A stretch of DNA of 64,000 bases from Neobacillus piezotolerans. Lineage in GTDB: Bacteria > Bacillota > Bacilli > Bacillales > Cytobacillaceae. The position numbers were made by a program, and so were the translations under genes. Positions 59,943 to 64,000 of the stretch are shown here, piece after piece (position 1 is the stretch's first letter; each line of letters opens with the position of its first letter). The DNA lies in NCBI RefSeq assembly GCF_003362805.1, contig NZ_QNQT01000002.1, positions 620,001 to 684,000 on the forward strand, written 5' to 3'. The notes under the pieces were generated by a model that did not search any database, was not told the origin of the DNA, and worked only from the letters and a program-made list of their open reading frames with translations.

Positions 59943-61628
59943 TTACATCTCCTTCGGCGCCTCAATCCCCAGCAGCCGAAGCCCTTCTTTCAGGACAATC
60001 GTGACGGAATAGGCCAGCGACAGGCGAGCCTGCTTCTGGCTGCTTTCCTCCAGGAACCGGACCGAGGCGTAATATTTATTGAACGCACGCGATAATTCAA
60101 TGACGTATTTGGCGATTTGCGAAGGATCGTATTCAGCGAAAGCGCGTTTCACCGCTTCCGGGAAGGCCATTAAGGCTGTAACGACCGGCCATGCTTCCGG
60201 GTCCTCAAGCTGAATATCCCCGCTGCTCCCGGCAAACTTCCCTTTTCGTAAAAGCGAGGCGGCGCGGGCATGGGTGTATTGGACATACGGCCCGGTTTCG
60301 CCTTCAAAGCGTAGCATGTCTTCCAATGAGAACTCAATATCATTCATCCGGAAATTTTTCAGGTCGTGAAAAATCACAGCCCCGGTGCCAACCTGGCGGG
60401 CAACTTTCTCCTTCGCGGGTAGGTCCGGATTTTTCTTCAGGATGTCCTCGAGTGCCAAGGAAATGGCTTCATGCAAAACCTCCTCCAGCAAAACGACTTT
60501 CCCTTTCCGGGTCGACATTTTCTTACCATCCTTCAGCATCATTCCAAACGGAATGTGCACCAATCCGCCTGCGCATGTAAAGCCCATCTTCTCCAGAACG
60601 GAAAACAATTGTTTGAAATGGAGTGACTGCTCATTCCCGACCACGTACAGCGACTGAACGGATCCGTACGTTTCGTGGCGGTAAATGGCAGCAGCCAAAT
60701 CACGTGTTGCGTAAAGGGTCGTGCCGTCCTTCTTTTTTATTAGGCAGGGAGGAAGGTCCTCGAGCTGAACGACCTGGGCGCCATCCGATTCGATGAGAAG
60801 CTTCTTTTCTTTAAGCAGCTCGACAACGCGGTCCATTTTATCATTGTAAAAAGCTTCGCCATTCGTCGAATCAAACCTAATTCCAAGCAAATCATAAATC
60901 TTGGAGAACTCCTTGAGCGATTCTTCCCGGAACCATTTCCATAGCGAAAGGGCTCCGCCGTCCTCGTCCTCAAGCTTTTTAAACCATTGGCGCCCCATAT
61001 CCTCAAGCTCCGGATTAGCTTCGGCCTCCTCATGGAATTGGACATACAGCTTCAATAATTCCTTAATTGGCTGCTGTTTCACTTTTTCCTCATTGCCCCA
61101 CAGCTTGTAGGCGACAATGAGCTTGCCGAATTGGGTTCCCCAGTCGCCGAGATGGTTGATCCGGATCGCCCGGTAGCCGCATTTTTCGGAAATCAGCGCA
61201 AGGGCATTCCCGATCACCGTCGAGCGCAGGTGGCCCATCGAAAAAGGCTTCGCGATATTGGGCGAAGACAAGTCGATCGTTATCGCCTGTCCGTTGCCCA
61301 AATTTGCATCCCCGTACGCTTCTTTTTCAGTAAGGACCTGCCGGATGACACTTGCTGTAACGATTCCCTTTTCGAGGAACGCGTTAACGTATCCGCCCGC
61401 AGCTTCAATCTTTTCAAAAAATGGCGAGCCATTTTTTCCAGCCAAATCTGCAGCAATGCCTTGCGGCGATTTTCGTAAAATCTTTGCCAGTTCGAAGCAA
61501 GGGAACGCCAAATCACCCATATGCTCGAACTTCGGCTTCTCAATCATCAAACTGATTTTCTGCTTATCCAAATGTCCGTCCAGCGCTTCAAAAAGAACAT
61601 CCGCAAAACTGTCCTTAAAATTTTTCAT
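59943..61628 (-). CDS. argS: Arginyl-tRNA synthetase
   Basis: 561 residues, class I. N-terminal Add-1 domain, then SPNIAKPFSMGHLRSTVIGN (the HIGH motif appears as GHLRST in this family), KMSTRKGKVVLLEEVL (KMSKS-like), and the DALR anticodon-binding domain at the end (IELSRAFNKYYASVRF). GGGAGGGG precedes ATG 61628. A T-box leader controls it, which is less common for argS than for other synthetase genes. Confidence 0.94.
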   Translation of the reverse strand: MKNFKDSFADVLFEALDGHLDKQKISLMIEKPKFEHMGDLAFPCFELAKILRKSPQGIAADLAGKNGSPFFEKIEAAGGYVNAFLEKGIVTASVIRQVLTEKEAYGDANLGNGQAITIDLSSPNIAKPFSMGHLRSTVIGNALALISEKCGYRAIRINHLGDWGTQFGKLIVAYKLWGNEEKVKQQPIKELLKLYVQFHEEAEANPELEDMGRQWFKKLEDEDGGALSLWKWFREESLKEFSKIYDLLGIRFDSTNGEAFYNDKMDRVVELLKEKKLLIESDGAQVVQLEDLPPCLIKKKDGTTLYATRDLAAAIYRHETYGSVQSLYVVGNEQSLHFKQLFSVLEKMGFTCAGGLVHIPFGMMLKDGKKMSTRKGKVVLLEEVLHEAISLALEDILKKNPDLPAKEKVARQVGTGAVIFHDLKNFRMNDIEFSLEDMLRFEGETGPYVQYTHARAASLLRKGKFAGSSGDIQLEDPEAWPVVTALMAFPEAVKRAFAEYDPSQIAKYVIELSRAFNKYYASVRFLEESSQKQARLSLAYSVTIVLKEGLRLLGIEAPKEM

Positions 61629-61639
61629 CCCGATCCCCT

Positions 61640-61905
61640 CCCGGAAAAATAAAAAACTCCCGCCTCTACTAAAAGAGACGGGAGTTGGAATCAAACCCGT
61701 GGTACCACTCTGCTTGTTTTTTCAATGAAAAAACCACTCAACTTTGTAACGGGGCAATCCCCGGCCATCCCTACTCGTTTTCAGGAAAGCATCTCCGAAG
61801 TGCGATTCATTATCCGCCTCATGCCAGGCTTCCACCATCCCCGGCTCGCTTCTTTCGGCAAAACAACTACTCTCTTCATCATCGATTTTATATTTTGTTA
61901 TCAAT
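61640..61905 (-). promoter_or_regulatory. T-box riboswitch of argS
   Basis: On the minus strand the T-box sequence AGAGTGGTACCACGGGT (about 61713-61697) is followed by a terminator AACTCCCGTCTC / GAGGCGGGAGTT plus T-run (61686-61647). Upstream AGAGAGTAG and paired G-rich segments form Stem I. CGC in AATCGCACTTCGG is a candidate specifier for arginine, uncertain. Confidence 0.88.
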
Positions 61906-62018
61906 AGTATAGCCAATTATTTGAAATTTGCAACAGGTTGATTTCCTTTTATTTGATTCTTTGTTAGAAATATCGTAGTATAAGATATATTCTGAAAGAG
62001 CGATATATAGAGGTGAAT
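61906..62018. promoter_or_regulatory. Divergent promoter region of argS leader and marR
   Basis: A+T-rich; TATCG and CGATA copies (about 61971 and 62000) near the MarR start may form part of an operator, but no clean palindrome was found. Confidence 0.35.
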
Positions 62019-62444
62019 ATGGATATGGAAATTAAAAAGATAAATGAACTATGGACGGATATATACTATCTGTTGCGCTATAACCACCAGGAAAAACTTA
62101 CCCACCAAAATATCAGAATTCTGCAAGTGATTCAAAAAGAAAATGAAGTGGGGATTAAAGAGATAGCAACTGCCATACAAGTGTCCCATAACACGGCTTC
62201 TGAACATATTAAACGATTAATAGAAAAGAAGTATGTGTACAAAACCAGAAGCACTGAGGATGAGCGGAAGGTGATTTTGAGGCTTACTGACCTAGGAATG
62301 GAGTTATTACACCGGCACTCCAGCCTTGACGAGGAAAAGCTTGAGCAAATATTATTTGACCATATGAATAGTGACGAAAGGCAACTCATCCTTGAGGCAT
62401 TTTCATTATTAAAGGAGAGAACAGCTGATGTTTACCATCGTTAA
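62019..62444 (+). CDS. MarR-family regulator
   Basis: 141 residues, winged helix with VGIKEIATAIQVSHNTASEH (recognition helix) and TEDERKVILRLTDLGMELLH (wing and dimer part). GAGGTG lies upstream; ATG 62019 or 62025 are both possible. It overlaps a DUF3147 gene by 17 bases, which is probably its regulated partner. Confidence 0.82.
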   Translation: MDMEIKKINELWTDIYYLLRYNHQEKLTHQNIRILQVIQKENEVGIKEIATAIQVSHNTASEHIKRLIEKKYVYKTRSTEDERKVILRLTDLGMELLHRHSSLDEEKLEQILFDHMNSDERQLILEAFSLLKERTADVYHR

Positions 62445-62769
62445 GATTTTTGTTTCAGCTGCTATTATTGCTGTAATCACGGAAATATCGAGAAGATATC
62501 CTGTTCAAGGGGGGATTATTGCCGCATTGCCTATTGTAAGTGTTTTGAGTATTTTCTGGTTATATCTTCAGGGCGAACACATTGAGAAACTAAGCAAATT
62601 TGCATTAGGGGTAGTATGGGGTATTCCATCGACAGTTGTCATGTTAGTCATTATAGGACTAGCGTTGAAAAACTCGATTCATTTATTCGTTTCACTAGGA
62701 CTTGGAGTGGCGGGCTGGCTGATTTTTCTTTTGGCTCAAGAGTTAGTCGTAAAACACTTTACTAGCTAA
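62428..62769 (+). CDS. DUF3147 membrane protein
   Basis: 113 residues, four membrane helices; EISRRYPVQGGIIAALPIVS and VVWGIPSTVVMLVIIGLAL fit DUF3147. AAGGAG precedes the ATG, inside the MarR gene. Role unknown; pairing with MarR suggests response to a toxic compound. Confidence 0.8.
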   Translation: MFTIVKIFVSAAIIAVITEISRRYPVQGGIIAALPIVSVLSIFWLYLQGEHIEKLSKFALGVVWGIPSTVVMLVIIGLALKNSIHLFVSLGLGVAGWLIFLLAQELVVKHFTS

Positions 62770-62886
62770 GGCAACGAGACAAGATGGTTCCTTTGGGCTG
62801 AATGCATAAAAAAAAACGGTGATACAATTAATTATTTGCCATATGTATGAATAAAACGTCGATTTTAAAGAAGGGGAATCACCATT

Positions 62887-63153
62887 ATGATGAGAATTAA
62901 ATTTATGCTGAAGCAATTCTTAAAAGAGCCGTTTTGGTTTAAGGTGTTGATCATTGCAACTTTAGTAAGTTCAATCCTTTTTAGCAGCTCGTTTTTTTCA
63001 GGGAATGTATTTTACCAAAGCCTATCCAAACTATCGGCGGCTATATTTTTCACCGCTTATGGATTAAAGTTCTGGTTTAATCGTTTAACTTCCGGCATCT
63101 TTGTCGCTGCAGCCGTTCTATGTATCTATCTCTCCATTAATGTGTTTTTCTAG
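62887..63153 (+). CDS. Small membrane protein (88 residues)
   Basis: Three hydrophobic segments (about 18-36, 46-60, 68-88) with a basic N terminus. AAGGGGAA lies before ATG ATG at 62887. No family recognised. Its end is close to the next gene (55 bases), which may be co-transcribed. Confidence 0.65.
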   Translation: MMRIKFMLKQFLKEPFWFKVLIIATLVSSILFSSSFFSGNVFYQSLSKLSAAIFFTAYGLKFWFNRLTSGIFVAAAVLCIYLSINVFF

Positions 63154-63208
63154 AGTGGATACTGGCTATACTGCGAAGGAAGTAGAGCAAAAAGAGGAGG
63201 GTCGCTGG

Positions 63209-63802
63209 ATGGCAAATGTCAAATTGAATCTTAAGGTGGATGAATTTTTACGCAAAGCAAATAAGTGGAAGGAAGAATATAAGAAGTTAAGGGGAATCGC
63301 GCTTGACTGTGAGCTGGACGAGGACTTTAAGTGGATGCATCCTTGCTACACATTCGAGGGGAAAAACATCGTCTTAATCCATGGTTTCAAGGAATATTGC
63401 GCGCTTCTTTTTCCAAAAGGAGCGTTGTTAAAGGATACGCACGGGATTTTAATTCAGCAAACGGAAAATGTTCAGGCTGCGCGCCAAATTCGTTTTACCA
63501 ATATCCAAGAAATAATTGAACTGGAACCCATCCTGAAAGAGTATATTATTGAAGCGATTGAGGCGGAAAAAACCGGGCTGGAAGTGAATTTTAAAAAGAC
63601 TGAAGAATACATCATCCCGGAAGAACTCCAGCATAAATTCGATGAAATGCCTGCCTTGAAAACAGCTTTTGAAGCGTTGACGCCGGGAAGGCAGAGGGCA
63701 TACTTACTTTATTTTTCACAGGCGAAACAGCCAAAAACCAGAGTGGCTCGTGTGGAAAAATACACGCAGCAAATTCTGAACGGAAAGGGTTTAAATGATT
63801 AG
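63209..63802 (+). CDS. YdeI-like (DUF1801-type) protein
   Basis: 197 residues: MANVKLNLKVDEFLRKANKW, then FKWMHPCYTFEGKNIVLIHG and C-terminal LTPGRQRAYLLYFSQAKQPK with TRVARVEKY, the YdeI/OmpD-associated family. ATG 63209 follows AGAGGAGGG by six bases. Cytoplasmic, function unknown. Its stop overlaps the stop of the next convergent frame. Confidence 0.85.
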   Translation: MANVKLNLKVDEFLRKANKWKEEYKKLRGIALDCELDEDFKWMHPCYTFEGKNIVLIHGFKEYCALLFPKGALLKDTHGILIQQTENVQAARQIRFTNIQEIIELEPILKEYIIEAIEAEKTGLEVNFKKTEEYIIPEELQHKFDEMPALKTAFEALTPGRQRAYLLYFSQAKQPKTRVARVEKYTQQILNGKGLND

Positions 63803-64000
63803 TTCCTGAAGGAATTGTCTGGAAAGTGTTGAAGGAATACATAGAGGATCGTAAAAATTCCTAAAAGTATCACATATATTTCGGACCCGATTCCCAATGG
63901 TGGAAAAAGGACACTAAAACATTGGAACCTACGCCGTTCCTTTAAAATTTCTCTAATTCCTTTGCTGCCAACCGGCGGCTTTTTGTTTATTCTTAAAGTA
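63799..64000 (-). CDS. Partial membrane protein, C-terminal part
   Basis: An open minus-strand frame enters at the window edge and ends in TAA at 63801-63799. The 66 visible residues are basic at first and end with one helix (LGIGSEIYVILLGIFTILYV) and FLQHFPDNSFRN. The stop codon overlaps that of the convergent YdeI-like gene. The start lies outside, so the frame could also be chance. Confidence 0.45.
   Translation of the reverse strand, partial: TLRINKKPPVGSKGIREILKERRRFQCFSVLFPPLGIGSEIYVILLGIFTILYVFLQHFPDNSFRN

Noticed and set aside
61685-61916. Open frames in the argS leader on both strands
   Set aside because: They overlap the T-box and its terminator and have no ribosome binding sites.

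Overview
The window reads as chromosomal DNA of a spore-forming Bacillaceae species: low to moderate G+C, AAGGAGG-type ribosome binding sites, a gerA-type germination operon, CotF-like coat proteins, Spo0E- and YuzL-like small proteins, a flotillin operon with a SigW-type promoter, T-box and guanidine riboswitches, and FtsW/RodA, UppP and Cls homologues close to those of Bacillus subtilis. No rRNA, tRNA, CRISPR array, prophage or intact insertion sequence was seen.

Layout. 0-6.5 kb: start of an aldehyde ferredoxin oxidoreductase, moeB, a 21-bp-period repeat array, cls, nadE, a secreted or anchored hypothetical and a MASE3-PAS membrane sensor. 6.8-12.4 kb: a cystine-type ABC importer (tcyABC-like), a hypothetical, a 44-residue membrane protein and the SigW-type nfeD-floT operon. 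12.7-16.9 kb: an orphan histidine kinase and a response regulator/kinase pair. 17-21 kb: a DnaA-box cluster, then the tungstate importer tupABC with its HTH/solute-binding regulator. 21-28.3 kb: azoreductase, uppP, rodA-like gene and gerABC. 28.6-34.1 kb: a Fur-box-controlled siderophore uptake locus (binding protein, two permeases, ATPase, FhuF-like reductase, YusU). 34-41 kb: sporulation-type small genes, a LexA box with broken micro-genes, an ECF sigma/anti-sigma pair with a frameshifted sigma gene, two VOC proteins, and three related small RNA loci. 41.6-44.2 kb: tandem T-boxes and thrS. 44-59 kb: mostly single accessory enzymes (NUDIX, YdcF, VOC, GNAT, Crp/Fnr, DUF families), a guanidine riboswitch with an SMR pair, and a GntR-controlled ABC-2 operon. 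59-64 kb: GrpB, T-box argS, MarR-DUF3147, YdeI-like protein and a partial membrane protein.

How genes work together. The tungstate importer, its ligand-sensing regulator, MoeB and the aldehyde oxidoreductase form a dispersed tungsten-enzyme set. The siderophore locus combines uptake with a probable iron-releasing reductase. The strongest unexplained signal is a family of three minus-strand small transcripts (36.8-40.6 kb). Each has a -10 element, PhoP-box-like repeats at exactly 11-bp spacing whose nearest copy lies exactly 9 bp from the -10, a 5' hairpin, a C-rich stretch able to pair with Shine-Dalgarno sequences, and an intrinsic terminator. A second theme is intergenic repeats: three unrelated-looking arrays share a TATC core and a 21-bp period, and two tandem hairpin pairs share a 52-bp period. 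Several genes carry lesions (ECF sigma, a secreted protein with a stop codon in its signal peptide, two micro-genes), each one base from intact.
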